From Thelephora terrestris (taxonomy: Eukaryota; Basidiomycota; Agaricomycetes; Thelephorales; Thelephoraceae): DNA of 64,000 bases. Below are positions 10,612 to 23,066 of this stretch, in pieces (the first letter of the stretch is position 1; each line of letters opens with the position of its first letter). The stretch covers positions 992,001-1,056,000 of the forward strand of contig WIUZ02000013.1 in the NCBI GenBank assembly GCA_015956445.1. The letters are read 5' to 3'. The notes beneath the pieces are model-generated. The model did no database searches. It was not told the origin of the DNA and worked only from the letters and a program-made list of their open reading frames with translations. Position numbers and translations under genes: made by a program.

Positions 10612-11346
10612 CTCATTCCCGAACACTCAGCTTGTCACTCTCTTCCGATGTTCCCTACCATACTGGTGTAGACCTACTGTGCTCTTGCATTTGTCCTGAG
10701 ATCCTTCTTCGACTCCGTCGCCCCGCAACTCATTGGCAAATTCGTGCATGTCCTCCCGCTTTCCTTCTTATTTGTAGCGGACCGTCGGTATCTTCTGGAA
10801 CTTTTGGACTGTTATTTAATGTCGGCAACAAGAGATTCCAAACACTTCAACATGTGAATTTTATGGGTGCTCGGCATTTCCAGACTCCTCTTCACCTTCG
10901 TGTCGCCTTGCGTTTACCTCCGACTTCTCAATTCAAAGGTGTATGTGTTTATACATCGACGCCAACGTTTCACGCGTTGAATGTACATTTACACACTGTT
11001 CGTGCGGGGTGTTTAAGCAATCCGATGCTCTCCCATCACTTTGTTCTCGTCTCAACCTCGCCAAACATCACCCCGCAAACCGCCATTGCGAGGACCACAG
11101 AAACGGTGACAAAATCAGCATCGGAAGTGGTACCGCTTGTGCTGCTGCCTGAGTTATTCTCATTCGGGACAGTCTCGGCAGTGATATCGAAACGCTCCGG
11201 AGCGTACAACCCACACCACGACACCGTTCGTCCATCCAAACCTAGTCTGAATGGCATATTCCCCACCGCTGCCGGCAGAGTCAATATCGAGGTTAGAGAA
11301 CTTCTCAATCATCTAAAAAAGTAGGAAAGCATATTATCAGCGCTGC
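10612..11346. other. Intergenic spacer of unit U1
   Basis: Downstream spacer colinear with those of the other units. A forward open frame (10593-11324) crosses it, but the frame is not kept open in the other copies and has no recognisable domain, so it is not called. Confidence 0.6.
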
Positions 11347-12826
11347 AGGGCCCTTCGCACGACTCGCCCCAAACAATGTGTCAGTCGCCGACCCAGACGC
11401 CCTCCAAGTCCCTTACGCCCATGGGAACGGAACGCTGAGGAGCACCTTCTACAACGCGTTCGTGTCCATCCATAGAGGCCTCGAGTCGACACCCGCAACC
11501 ACTCAGGATCCGATCACGCGAGAATGCGCAAGATCGTCGCTCACATCTTCTTCCTCAAGAGCGAGCTCGAGCCACACACTCGTCTGCACATTGGGGAATT
11601 GCTCAAGCAATGGGACAAACTTGCCGAAGGCGGAAGAATGGTCTTTCGGGCGATGAAGGTGACGGATGGTTCAGAAAGGGCGGGCGGGCTTGGTTTGATT
11701 GCCTCCCATGTGAGTTGATTGTCCAGACTTCGTAGAGGCGCAGTCATCTCACCGCTCTTGATCGATTCTCAGGGTACAACTACCTCGCGTTCGATGTCAC
11801 CGGCGATCTCGCCTTCGGATCCCCCTTCGACAAGCTCAAGGCGGCAAGGGACGCCGCCCCGGTACCCAAATCCCAAGCTAACGCAACGGCACCTCCGGAA
11901 ACGCGGAAGCGAAAGTAGTCGACTACTTCCCCGCCGCCCAGAAAACGGACGCGGGACTGTTCCGCTTCAATGGGCGTTCTCCCTCCGTCAATTCGACCGA
12001 ATTTCGCCCTTGGTATCGCAAGGGAACCGTTTCGACTGCGAATCCGGCTGGATCCGCCATTGCTGCCGTCTGCAAACGTCTCAAGTCTCCTCCGGATCGT
12101 GTGGATCTCCTCAGCAAACTCCAGGAAGGCAAAGACGAAGACGAGAAGCCTATGGGACGCCCGGAACTCACCGCCGAGGCCCTCACTCAACTCATCGCCG
12201 GTTCGGGTACCACCTTCAAGTGGGACTTCTAGCCTTGGTGTCTTGCACGCACAAATCACTCCAACGAAACTCTATCTCCTCCTGCGCTATCAGCTAAGTT
12301 ACCCTCGCCTTGAAACCAAAGCTCGATCAAAACTTCAAGCCGAGGCTGATCAAGCTTCGGACGCGAGGTCGACCCGATCCCATCGTCCGAAATCGTCAAG
12401 CGGCTGCTTTATCTCGAAGCCGTCATCAAGGAAGCCATGCGGTTGAGCTCACCTCTTCCTCAAACCTGACCCGTATCGTCCCCAAGGGTGGGTTGAACTT
12501 TTCGGGAAAGTTATTCCCGCAGGATACGGTCTCGAGCGTACCCAGCTACACAATTCATCGGGACCTTGAGATTTGTGTAGCAGAAGTAGGCCGGAATGGT
12601 GGTTCGAGCATGATCAGGCTGAAATCTCGAAGTCGTTCAATCCGTATGGATCGAGGTCAGTGAGACAGTTCAGATTCCGTGTTTCCCACCGAGGAGCCTG
12701 ACCGAACCCTTTTGTCAGTGATATGCAGGGTGTGGGTAAGAACCTCGCGAACATGTAGCTTCAGATCCCCATCGCCATCATCTCACCTTGCCACACATTC
12801 GTTCTCGAGGTCCCCAAGAAGCCCGT
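11347..12826 (+). pseudogene. Cytochrome P450 remnant, copy 2
   Basis: This copy keeps the best 5' part: GPFARLAPNNVSVADPDALQ, then GNGTLRSTFYNAFVSIHRGL, followed by the RLHIGELLKQWDKLAEG helix region, a SPFDKLKAARDAAP stretch, a Pro-Pro-Ser-Ile-Arg segment and KLQEGKDEDEKPMGRPEL before the I-helix area. The heme region is altered (FNPYGSR, losing the FSYG core) and the C-terminal exon with EGFLRKPVA is missing. Several frame changes occur. It is clearly a decayed sister of the other copies. Confidence 0.8.
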
Positions 12827-12865
12827 AGGCTTTACCTGCCTAACCGAGCTCCCTTCTCTCTGCTG

Positions 12866-14085
12866 CTCGACACTTCGAGTCGGACGGCAAAGGCCACAGT
12901 CTTACGATAAACCGATTGGGTTCGTTGAGGATGGGGAGGGCTCTGCACGTGACAAGAGTTTGGCTGGGAAGACGAACCAGACCGATGATGGACTGGAGGC
13001 GGAAATGAAAGAAGCACGACTGAGGTACGAGGAGGCCTCGTTCAGAGATGTGAGCTTCCTGTTCACTACCCCGCAGCGCGTCCAACGCCTTGTCGAATGT
13101 CACTAACCACTCCTTCCACCTCTTCCGTCTCCACTAACAGAGGGAATATCGCTATGAGCCTCGGGAGTGTGTCAGGATCCAGACCCTGGAGCGTACTCTG
13201 GCAATGGAACGGGTGGTAAAGGAGGCCGAGAACCGTGATAGGATCGAGATGCGGTCGAGCCTTGACATTTGGGACGACGACGAGAGCGATTGACTCTTCT
13301 ACACCGATAGGTACACAGCCGAGTGCGACATCTCTTCGCGACGTTCGCTCGGCAGTTCGTAGGCCCCGTTCGCGTACCATGCGGACCCGTAGGCCCGCCG
13401 CCGAAGGATCTGTTGACAACGAACCGTGGGACTTTGGGAAGAGGGAAGCAGGAATCTCCGCCAGGAGTAGGGGCTTTTCCTCACTAGACAGATGGATGAA
13501 ATGCACGCTCTTCAGGAGGAGCAACGGAAGGCTGGAATGCTCTTGAACGAAAGCGCTCCCCTCCGCCTGAACATTTTTATGGCTTTGGTTCCAACCCCCA
13601 AAACTGAAACCGCTGCGAAGGAGAAGACGCTGGCATTCGGCGCAGAGGAGGAAGGCGTCAGAAAAATGAAAGTGTACCGACCAAGAAGGAAGCTCCGTTC
13701 AAGGGCAAGGTTGCTTGGGATCGTCTCTCCGATGTGAGTATACCTTCTGGTTTGTCGATTACGGTTGCGCGCACTGACAGGGGACTAGGGCATAATCGAC
13801 AGGAATCTGGGACCGCTAATAAAACGCCTGATCCTCTCGGGGAGCTAGACGATGACGATCTTGTCATGTATGTGGTGAAACACTTGACAGACCATAAGTG
13901 TCCACAGAATCTCGTTGAAGGCCTAGAGCCGGTACGCCCGATGCCCAATTCTCGTACTGATGAATCAGTCGTTAGGTCCTGGAGGAAGAGGCCGTCGAGT
14001 TCACGATTGGCCTTTGGCGGCAAGTACGTTTTGAGAGTTTGGCATATTCACGTCGCTTCGCGCCAGGCTTAAAGAATATCTCAAT
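12866..14085 (+). pseudogene. RBM25/PWI-domain gene remnant, copy 2
   Basis: This is the most complete PWI copy. After the coiled coil (EEQRKAGMLL, AEEEGVRKMKVY) the exon ends at VAWDRLSD, and past a GTGAGT intron comes GIIDRNLGPLIKRLI. One frame jump later LGELDDDDLVMYVVKHLTDH and QNLVEGLEP follow, then a GTACGC intron and LEEEAVEFTIGLWRQVR. This is the normal order of a C-terminal PWI domain as in RBM25. Broken frames upstream and inside the domain show it is not functional. Confidence 0.7.
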
Positions 14086-14882
14086 TCTTGTAATCCGAGT
14101 CCGGAGTGTGTTTACTGACTTTCGGACCAAGATAGAATGGTAGTTCTCGTGCATCAGAATACTCCAATTGTCCATCGCTTCCAAGGAACCCAAGGGTCTA
14201 CAATCCGAGAATGAGAAACGTGATTTCGGCGTGTCCCTCATGGACTTCAATAGCTGAACGTTCAGATAGATAGATTTCATTGATAGTACTCGATGGTAAA
14301 TATTCGCTCTACCGGACCCACTCTAAAGTTTCGCGCGGACACTTTGTTTGGTGCTTGAGCTTACGTCCCGATGCTGATCGAGTTTTGACAACTCTAAAAC
14401 GCTCCTCAGCCTGACGCCTGGCGACCAACAACACTTGGCGCTCGTTGAGCTCCCCCTTCCCGCTCACCGTTCGTTATCGCTCTTGTACCCCTCGTCATGG
14501 CAGATACAAAGGCATCGCAGAGAATTTCACCGGTCTTGCAGAACGCACGCTAACTCACGCTCCGGTCTAAGGCAGAAGCTAGGCTGGAATCCAGCCTCGA
14601 ATTCAGAGGCGGAGGAGGAACGGTTTGCGAGGGGACGGTACCTAGGGGGGCGACGCCTCTGAATGGCAGAAGCGGTGTGGCGGAAGTTTGAGCGCGTTGA
14701 TGGGGCTGATTTGACTCGCTGGAATTGCAAGGGAAAAAGGGGGTACGCTACACTGTTTCCATGTCCTTAGACCCTTTGAACATTTGACCCGCGCCCACAG
14801 ACGACGCCATTCCAGTGGGAACCCTGCAAATCAAAGGGCTATGCGGCTATGCCCGGACATGGCGCGCCATGACCAAACCACC
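14085..14882 (+). repeat. NLR promoter block without an NLR gene (unit U2)
   Basis: The sequence matches the promoter blocks of NLR-1 to -3 up to ggcgcgccatgaccaaaccaccg (about 14859-14882) and then continues directly with gcacaatgtgaacgcatgatc, which in the other units lies downstream of the NLR gene. The whole NLR coding region (about 4 kb with flanks) is absent. A small extra segment (about 14575-14690) contains a local duplication of the ctagg/gaggcg type not seen in the sister blocks. Confidence 0.7.
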
Positions 14883-15174
14883 GGCACAATGTGAACGCAT
14901 GATCACACAACTTCTGTGGTGGAATGTGATGCTCCCCCCGGATCACTTCTTCATCTTTCCTCTCGTCTCAACGTACCGCCCGAGTTATTCTCATTCGAGA
15001 GGGCGATGATATCGGAACACTTTGGAGCGTCCAGGATGCCTCGAGACACATTGGCAACCCACATCACGATGCCCTTCGTCCAACAAAACCTGCTCTGAAC
15101 GGTCTATTCCCCACCGTTCCCGCCAGAACTTCCCAGACACCTAAAATATTATGAAAGCATAGTATCAGCTCTGC

Positions 15175-16486
15175 AGGACCCTTCGTACGACTCGCCACAA
15201 ACCATGTGTCAACCGCCGACCCAGATGGCCTACGGAAACAGAACCCTGAAGGGACATACTCTCACGTCGCGTTCGTGTCCATCCAGAGGCCTCTTCAACA
15301 CCCGCGACCGATCAGATCACCCTCACGCGAGGAAGCGCAAGATCGCCTCTCAGTTCCACAGCTTCTCCCTCAGGCCTCAAGCGCGAGCTTGAGTTTGAGC
15401 TCTACATTCGTCTGCACATTGGGGAATTGCTCAGGCAATGGGACAAACTCGCTGAAGAAGAGACTTTCGGGCGACGGATAGTTCGTAAAGGACGGGTTGG
15501 TGTGGTTTGATTTCCTCCCATGTGAGTTGTCCGATTTCTACGCAGTCCAGCATTCGTAGAGGCGCAGTCATCTCACCGCTTTTGATTGATTCTTAGGGTA
15601 CAACCGCCTCACGTTCAATGTCATCGGTGACCTTGCCTTCGGATCCCCCTTCGACATGCTCAAGGCAGCAAAGGACGCCGCACCCGCACCCAAATCCTAA
15701 CCTAACGCAATGGCCGCCGACGGAAACGCGGAAGCGAAAGCAGACGTTGAGTGCTTCCCGCCGTCCAAACCTTGAACGAACGGGCGGACTATTCCGCTTT
15801 GATGGGCGTTTTCCCTCTGTGGATTTGACCGCTTTCGAAGAGTTTCCAGCCGTGGTATCGCAAGGAAAGCTTGATCAAGCACTCGGACACGAGCGCGACC
15901 CGGTCGCATCGTCCGAATCGTCAAGCGGCTGCCTTATTACGAAGCCGTCATCAACAAAGCCCTCCAGATGCACTCCACCGCCTCCTTGGGTCTCCCTTGT
16001 ATCGTTTCCGAGGGTGGGTTGAGCCCCTCGGGCAAGACGGTCGGTACGGTCATGAGCGTACCCAGCTACACGATCCATCGGGTCCCGGAGGTTTGGGGAG
16101 AGGATGTTGAGGCGTTTAGGCCCGAACGGTGGTTTGAAAAAGATAAGGCTGGCATACGGAGGACGTTTAACCCGTTCTGATTTGGCCCAAGGTCAGTGGG
16201 ACAGCTCAGGTTTCATGTTGCCCGCCAATGAGCCCGACCTAACTCCATACTGATGTGTAGGGCGTGTGTAGGTAAGAACACGTAAACATGGAGCTCCAGA
16301 TCTTCATCGCCATCATCTTCCGTCGCTACACATCCGTTCTCGAGGACCCTAAGGAACGCTCATGCTACCCTCCCGTTGTCGTCTCCGGCTACCTGAGTCC
16401 CCTTTTCCCCGCATTTTGATACTATGGAAGGACTTCTTCGTAAGCTATTTGCATGCAGGGTGGGCATGGAACGAAGGGATATATGA
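15175..16486 (+). pseudogene. Cytochrome P450 remnant, copy 3
   Basis: Shorter than its sisters: it keeps GPFVRLATNHVSTADPD, a SFTASPS-like altered middle, and then joins from the region near WIRPLLKKF straight to LDQALGHERDPVAS, so the segment between is deleted. The K-helix (INKALQMHSTASLGLPC), PSYTIHRVPEVWGEDVEAFR and RPERWFEKDKAG are readable. As in copy 1, the heme-binding Ser codon is TGA (NPF.FGPR). The C-terminal exon TMEGLLRKLFACRVGMERR ends at 16486. Confidence 0.8.
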
Positions 16487-16530
16487 AGGGCTCGTATGTA
16501 CGTCGCCAATCGTCCTATCGTATGCATCGC

Positions 16531-17735
16531 TTCGAGTTGGACGACAAGGGGCCACAGCCTTGCGGTCGGGTTTGTTGAGGCTGGGGAGAGCTCTGCGCGT
16601 GAGAAGAGTTTCGCCGGAAAGACGGACAAAACCGACAAGGCACTGGAGGCTGAAAGGAAAGAAGTACGACGGTGGGACGAGGAGGCCTCGTTCAGAGACG
16701 TGAGTTTCTTGTTTACTAATCTCACACCTTGTCGAATGTCGCTTACCACTTCTTTCCACCTCTTCCGCCTCCCACTAACAGAGGGGACGTCATTACGAGT
16801 CTCTGGAATTTGTCAGGATCGAGACCTTGGGAGCGTACTTTGGCAAGGGAACGGGCGGCAAAGTAGGCCGAGAAACGTGGTAGGGTCGAGATGCGGTCGC
16901 GCCTTGACATATAGGACGACGACTAGAGCGATTGACTCTTTTACACCGATAGGTACACAACAGAGTCCGACATCCCTTTGCAACGTTCGCTCAGTTGTTC
17001 GCAGGCACCGTTGGCGTACGATGCGGACCGGTAGGCCCGCCGCCGAAGAATCTGCTGACAACGAATCGCGGGGTTTTGAAGAAAGGGAAGCAGAGAGCCT
17101 TCGCCAGGAGTCAGAGCTCTTCCTCGCCAGGCAGATGGATGAAATGCACGCTCTTCAGGAGGAGCAACGGAAGGCTGGAATGCTCTTGGGCGACGGCGCC
17201 TCCCCTCTGCCTGAACGTTTCTATGGCTTTGGTTCCAACCCCCAAACCTGAAACCGCCGCGAAGGAGAAGACGCTGGTATTCGGGCGCGAAGGAAGCAGA
17301 AGTGGGCGTCGGAAAGGGGAGAGTGTAGCGACCGAGAACGAGACCCTGTCCAAGGTTGGATGGTTTCCGATGTAAGAATACCTTCTGGTTTGTCGGTTAC
17401 GTTTGCACGCACTGACAGGGACTACGGCATGGCCGATATGAAACTGTGACCGTTACATGAACGCCTGATGACGAAGCACCTCTGGCAGCTAGGCGATGAC
17501 GATCTTGTCATGTTTGTGGTGAAACGCTCGACAGACCATAAGGCTCCGCAGAAACTCGTTGGAAGCCTTCAGCCGGTACGCCGATATTGACTGGTGCCTA
17601 ACCCTCGTACTGACACATCAGCCGTTAGGTCCTGGTTGCAGAGGCCGCGAAGTTCACGGTCGGCCTTTGGCGACAAGTAATTTTTGAGAATTTGGCATAT
17701 TCACATCGCTTCGCTCCAGGTTTAGAGGGAATATT
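16531..17735 (+). pseudogene. RBM25/PWI-domain gene remnant, copy 3
   Basis: It has the same layout as copies 1 and 2: GFVEAGESSAREKSFAGKTD, KEVRRWDEEASFRD, a Glu-rich coiled coil (EEREAESLRQESELFLARQM), then the split PWI domain (LGDDDLVMFVVKRSTDHK, then KFTVGLWRQVIFENL in broken frames). A long open frame (16496-17251) covers much of it but switches between true and shadow frames, so it is not evidence of function. Confidence 0.65.
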
Positions 17736-18556
17736 CTGATTCTCTCAATCCGTTTGCAGTGTGTTCACTGACTCTCGTACCAAGATATGATGATAGTTCT
17801 CGTGCATCAGAATATCCCTACTAGATCGTCCATCACTTTCCCGAAACACAAGAGTTTTCAATGCGAGAATGAGAGACGTGGTATCTGCGTAGCCGCCAAG
17901 AACTTGAATAGCTGAAGATAGCTGAACTTTCGGATAGATAGATTTCATTGATAACACTTGATGGTAAAAATTCGCTTTGCCGAGCCCACTCTGAAATTTC
18001 ACGCGGACAGTTTGTTTGGTGCTTGCGTCCCGATGCGTGCAGTGAGCTGATCGAATTGTGACGACTCGAAACGCTCCGAAGCCTAGCGCCTGGCGACCAA
18101 CGACTCCTGGGCGCTCGTTGAGTTTTCCCTTCCCGCTCACCGGTCTTTATCCCTCTTCTACCGCTCGTCATGGCAGGTACAGAGAAATCGTCGAGAAGCC
18201 CTCCGGTCTAGCAGAACGCAAGCTACCTCTTGCTTCGGTTTAAAGCAGAAACGGTGTTTGTTGAGAGGCGTGAACGGGGGTGATTCGACTCACCGGAATG
18301 GCAAGGGGCAGAAGGTTATGTTACGTCGTGTCCGCGTCCTCAGGCCCTTTGAACATTCGACCCTCAAGCCGAAGGCGCATCAGAGTTGTGGCCGCACCCA
18401 CAGACCACGCCATTACAGCCAATCAAAGGGCTATGCCTGAACGAGGCGTGCCGTGACTAAATTACCGCCGATCCCACGTTAGGGTTATAAGGTTCGGGCA
18501 TTTCCTCACCGCGTGTGCACCACACCGTTCTCTCACAACCACCACGATTCCCGACG
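17735..18556 (+). promoter_or_regulatory. NLR promoter block, unit U3
   Basis: Colinear with 6946-7692 and 33046-33818. It is closer to the U4 block than to U1, for example in the gaaatcgtc and catcagagttgtggccgcacccacag segments, which agrees with U3 and U4 arising from one later duplication. Confidence 0.5.
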
Positions 18557-21476
18557 ATGGCTTCGACATCCCAGAGAAAGAGAGGGCACGATGACGGTCG
18601 CTCAACGTTGGATGCAGACATCCAAGTGTTGAATCATGCGATGGATGCTTGTCACCTTCAGCCGGCTCGAGAGGCTTACGACTCTGCCAGTGCCTTCCTG
18701 ACCACGATTAGGGTGCGATCCGTCCTCTTCCGTAGCGAGTGACGAGCTTCGGACTCATCTTCACGCAGGACTCCACGGCCGACGAAGAGGATTACGCGGA
18801 TCTTGGGCGATCCTGTGTCGACGTATGTAGAGCTCTCGAGCGGGGCTTGGAAGGGAGTGAGCCAGACAAAGTCAGTCCGTCGATCCTGGAGGCAATCAAA
18901 CAGTTGACTACGTGAGTTGTATCAGGAGCGTAAACGCGTAGCACTTCACTTACGAAGGACCTGATCTCAGGACTCTGGCCGCGATTCGGAAGGAGACCGT
19001 CAATAAGGGCAAACGGAACATGCGCTCTCGACTGTTCAACCGCAAAGACAGGGAGGACGCGATTGCCGGTTGGAAGCAGGATCTCGCCGGGATCCTTCAG
19101 ATCTTTCACGTATGTTCAGTGGACCCCGCCTGACGATCACTCACTGTTTGCCTGTAGACGGAGCTGTCGGTGAAGAACCACATGATGCTTGCAGATCTTC
19201 ATCGCCACGTGTTAGAACGCCAGGAGTCCACTACCAGCCAACATCAGCCGGTAAGCGTAGCTCCCTCTCCGTATATACCGGGACACTGATTGTCGCTTAG
19301 ACTCAAGCAAGGTCAGTGATCGCAAACCCCAGAAGCCCACGGTCTAATGATTGTATAGCGTTACTGCTGGAGAAACGCCTCCCCCAGCGCCAAGGGCTTT
19401 TTTCGGACGTGAGGAGATGATCGAGAAGGTCGTCGGGATGGCCGAAAACTTGGAACCCATCGCTCTGATCGGTGCAGGGGGGATCGGAAAAACGTCGATT
19501 GCTCTCACTGTCCTCGACCACAGCCGGATCAAGGAACGGTTTGGTGGGAACCGGCGCTTTATCCGCTGCGACAAGTTTCCACCGTCCCGGTCCAACTTCC
19601 TTCGCCGACTCTCACAGGCGATCGGGGCTGGCGTCGAGAATCCTGAGGACTTGGATCCTCTCCGATCATTCCTATCTTCTGAAGAAATGCTGATAGTCCT
19701 CGACAACGCGGAATCGATTCTCGACCCGCGGGGAGCAGACGGGAAGGAGATCTATGGTGTGGTGAAGGAATTAGGCCAATTCTCAAACATATGCCTCGCG
19801 ATCACTTCCCGCATCACCACCGTCCCCCCCGATTGCAAAACCATCAAAGTCCCAACGCTATCGATGGAGGCCGCTCGCAACACGTTCTATGGGATCTACG
19901 AGCACGGCGGACGATCGGATAGGATCAATGACATCCTGGGCCAGCTAGACTACCACCCGCTCTCGGTCACGTTGCTAGCGACTGTTGCACAACAAAACCA
20001 GTGGGATAACAGTCGACTGGCAGGAGAGTGGGAGCGACGTCAAACGGGTGTGCTTCAGACGGAGCATGACGATAGCCTTGCGGCCACAATCGAACTCTCA
20101 CTCGCCTCCCCAATGTTTAGGGCACTTGGCCCTGACGCCCGAGGGCTTCTCGGAATTGTTGCGTTTTTCCCGCAAGGTGTCGACGAGAAAAACTTTCGCT
20201 GGTTGTTTCCATTCATCCCCGACATCAACACCATCTTCGACAAGCTCTGTATCCTCTCCCTCGCATATCGCAGCGGCAGTTTCGTCACAATGCTCGCCCC
20301 CCTCCGAGACTATCTTCGTCCCACGGATCTAACACAATCCACGCACCTCTGCGCAACCAAGGATCTCTACCTCACCCGGTTATCGTTTGTTATCTTTCCT
20401 GACATGCCTACATTTCAAGAATCGACATGGATCATCTCGGAGGATGTGAATGTTGAACACCTGCTGGACGCCTTCACACTCGTCGATGCAAACTCAAAAG
20501 TCATTTGGGACGCCTGTGCCGACTTTATGAAGCACCTCTATTGGCACAAACCACGGCAAACGATACTAAGGTCAAAAGTGGAGCGGCTTCCGGACGACCA
20601 TCCCTCCAAGCATGACTGCTTATTTTGGCTCTCGCGATTGTTTGGATCGATGGGGAACCAGGCGGAACAAAAATCTCTGCTTCTTCACCTCTTAGCACTC
20701 CGTAGAACAGAAGGGAACGACTTTGAGGTTGCTTCAACACTGCGGGAACTCTCACATGCGAATCGGGCGCTTGGCCTCTTTGAGGAAGGGATACGAGAAG
20801 CGAAGGAAGCATTGGAAATTATGGAAAGGGTTGGTGGCGATTATAGCCGAGCGAGGTGTTTGGTATCCCTCGCTGATCTGTTGCTCGAGAACAATCAACT
20901 CGACGCGGCAGAAGATGCGATATCTGGCGCCATCAATCTCTGGGAGGAAGACCAACAATTCAATATCTGTCAATCTCATCGAATCCTTGGCCTTATATAT
21001 GGCCGCAAAGGCGAGCGGGAGAAGGCGGTTCAGAATTTCGAGGTGGCACTCGGAATCGCATCCCGTTTCGAATGGCACACTCAAATCTTTTGGATTCATC
21101 ACTCCATGGCCTGGCTGTTTTACTTGGAAGACGAGCTCGACGACGCACAAGCCCATATTACGCAAGCCAAGCTGCACGCGGACGATGACAAATTGTGCCT
21201 TAGTATCGCGATGGAGATGCAGGGTTGGTTTTGGTATGGACAAGACAGGCTCGAGGACGCAATGTCCGAGGCTTTGGGTGCAAAGGAGATTTATGAGAAG
21301 CTTGGGGCAGCGAGGGATCTAGGGGATGTCGGGCGTCTCATCAAGGCTATTGAAGAAGAAATGGAAAGTCGGGCTACTGCTGTTGCATCAGACTCAAGTG
21401 GTGAGTTTTTGTACGCGACTCTGCTTCCCTACACCTGTTAATTCTCCATTTGCGTGTAGGTAATCCAGAGGAATAA
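18557..21476 (+). CDS. NLR-2: NB-ARC / TPR receptor
   Basis: Model: 18557-18712, 18769-18911, 18971-19109, 19158-19250, 19301-19311, 19359-21400, 21469-21476 (863 aa). Same architecture as NLR-1 with one extra codon in exon 3 (RLFNRKD against RLFRKD). P-loop GAGGIGKTS, LIVLDN, ITSR and YHPLSV are intact. The NB-ARC is nearly identical to NLR-3 and differs from NLR-1 by isolated changes (KVVGMAEN for RVVGLAEK, FYGIY for FSGIY, FPFIPD for FPSIPD). The TPR part differs strongly at selected residues, for example HTQIFWIHHSMAWLF where NLR-1 has HNLIFWTHYAMAELF. The final exon adds Glu-Glu after SDSS. Expression and ligand are unknown. Confidence 0.9.
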
Positions 21477-22147
21477 CTCATTCCCGAACACTCTGCTTGT
21501 AACTCTCTTCCGATGTTCCCTAACAGACTGGTGTAGACGTAGTACTATGCCCATGCATTGTCCTGTGATCCTTTGTTGACTCCGTCGTCCCGCAACTCAT
21601 TGGCAAATTCTTGCATGTCCTCTCGCTTTCCTTCTCATTCATAGCAGACCGTCTGTATTTTTTCGTAATGTCTGTATTTTTATTTAATCACGTATGATTG
21701 GCAGCAAGAACTTCCGAAGACTACAAGAAGCTAATTTATGGGTGCTTGGCACTTCCAGACCCCTCGTCCCATCGTCGTGTCTCCTTGCTGTTACCTCCAG
21801 CCCACCAGTTCAGAGGCATGTGTAGCGATATATGTATCCACACCAAAGGTACGATGTGAACGCACGATCACACAACTCCTGTGGTCACCTGGTGGAACCA
21901 GGAATGTGATGCTCCCCCATCACACCTTCATCTTTCCTCTCGTCTCAACGTACCGCCCGAGTCATTCTCATTCGAGCAGTGATTTCGGGACACTTTTGGG
22001 TGTCTAGGATGCCTCCATACACATTCGCAACCCCCATCACGATCCCGTTCGTCCATCCAACCCTGCTCGGAACGGTCTATTCCCGCCGGTCCCGGCAGAA
22101 CCTCCCAGACACCTAAAAGGTTATGAAAGCACATCATCAGCGCCGCA
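21477..22147. other. Intergenic spacer of unit U3
   Basis: Almost identical to 36740-37420. No gene is supported; it carries the same tgtgaacgcacgatcacac and cctcccagacacctaaaagg landmarks as the other spacers. Confidence 0.6.
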
Positions 22148-23030
22148 GGACCCTTTGTACGACTCGCTACAAACAACGTGCCAATCGCCGACCCAGACGG
22201 CCTACCGAAACAAAACCCTAAAGAGCAAATTTTACGACGCGTTCGTGTCCATCTAGAGGCCTCTCGACATCCACAACCAACCCAACCACGGGAGAAAGCG
22301 CATGACCGTCTCTCACATCTTCTCCCTCGAGAGCGAGCTCGAGGTTGAGCCATCCATTCGTCTGCACGTCGGGGAATTGCTCAGGCAATGGGACAAACTC
22401 GCTGAAGCCGGAGAGAGACTTTCGGGCGATGAAGGTGACAGAGAATTCGGAAAGGACGGCTGGCTGTGGCTTGATTTCCTCCCATGTGAATTGTCTTGCT
22501 ACGCAGTCCAGCGTTCGTGGAGGCGCAGTCATCTCACCGCTTTTGATTGATTCTTAGGGTACAACTATCTCGCGCTCGATGTCATCGGCGACCTTGCCTT
22601 CGGATCTCCCGTAGCCAAATCCGAGCCTAACGCAATGGCCGCCTACGGAAACGCGGAAGCGGAAGGAGACGTTGAGTACTTCCCCGCCGTCCAGATCTTG
22701 AACGAACGCGGGGACTATTCTGCTTTGATGGGCGTTCTACCTCCGTGGATCCGACTGCTTCTGAAGAAATTTCACCGGTGGTATCCCAAGGGAAGCGTTT
22801 CGACTGTGAATTAAGCACCTCGCGGAAATTGAGCTTCATATCCTCATCGCCACCGTCTTCCGTCGCTACTCGTTCGTTCTCGAAGTCCCCAAGAAACTGG
22901 TAAGCCGTGCCCTATCCTCCCCTTACCAACCCTGACTGATAGCATCATTTTCTAGTGCAGTTCGGCACTCGAGGGATCTCTTCGTAAGCTAGTTGCATGC
23001 AGGTGGGCCTGAAGCGAAGGGATGTATGTC
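22148..23030 (+). pseudogene. Cytochrome P450 remnant, copy 4 (internal deletion)
   Basis: It starts with GPFVRLATNNVPIADPDGL and continues to the VVSQGKRFDCE point near 22812, then jumps directly to KHLAEIELHILIATVFRRYS, which belongs after the heme-binding loop. Compared with copy 5, about 690 bp carrying the I-helix, K-helix and heme Cys are gone. The C-terminal exon (LFVS.LHAG in a shifted frame) is also damaged. Confidence 0.8.
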
Positions 23031-23066
23031 GCATTCACGTCGTCAATCCCCCTATCCTGCGGATTG

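Noticed and set aside
10593-11324. 243-codon forward frame downstream of NLR-1
   Set aside because: It overlaps the NLR last exon and spacer, has no domain, and is interrupted in the other units.
16496-17251. 251-codon forward frame in PWI copy 3
   Set aside because: It mixes the true coiled-coil frame with shadow frames and intron sequence; sister copies are broken, so it is treated as pseudogene.
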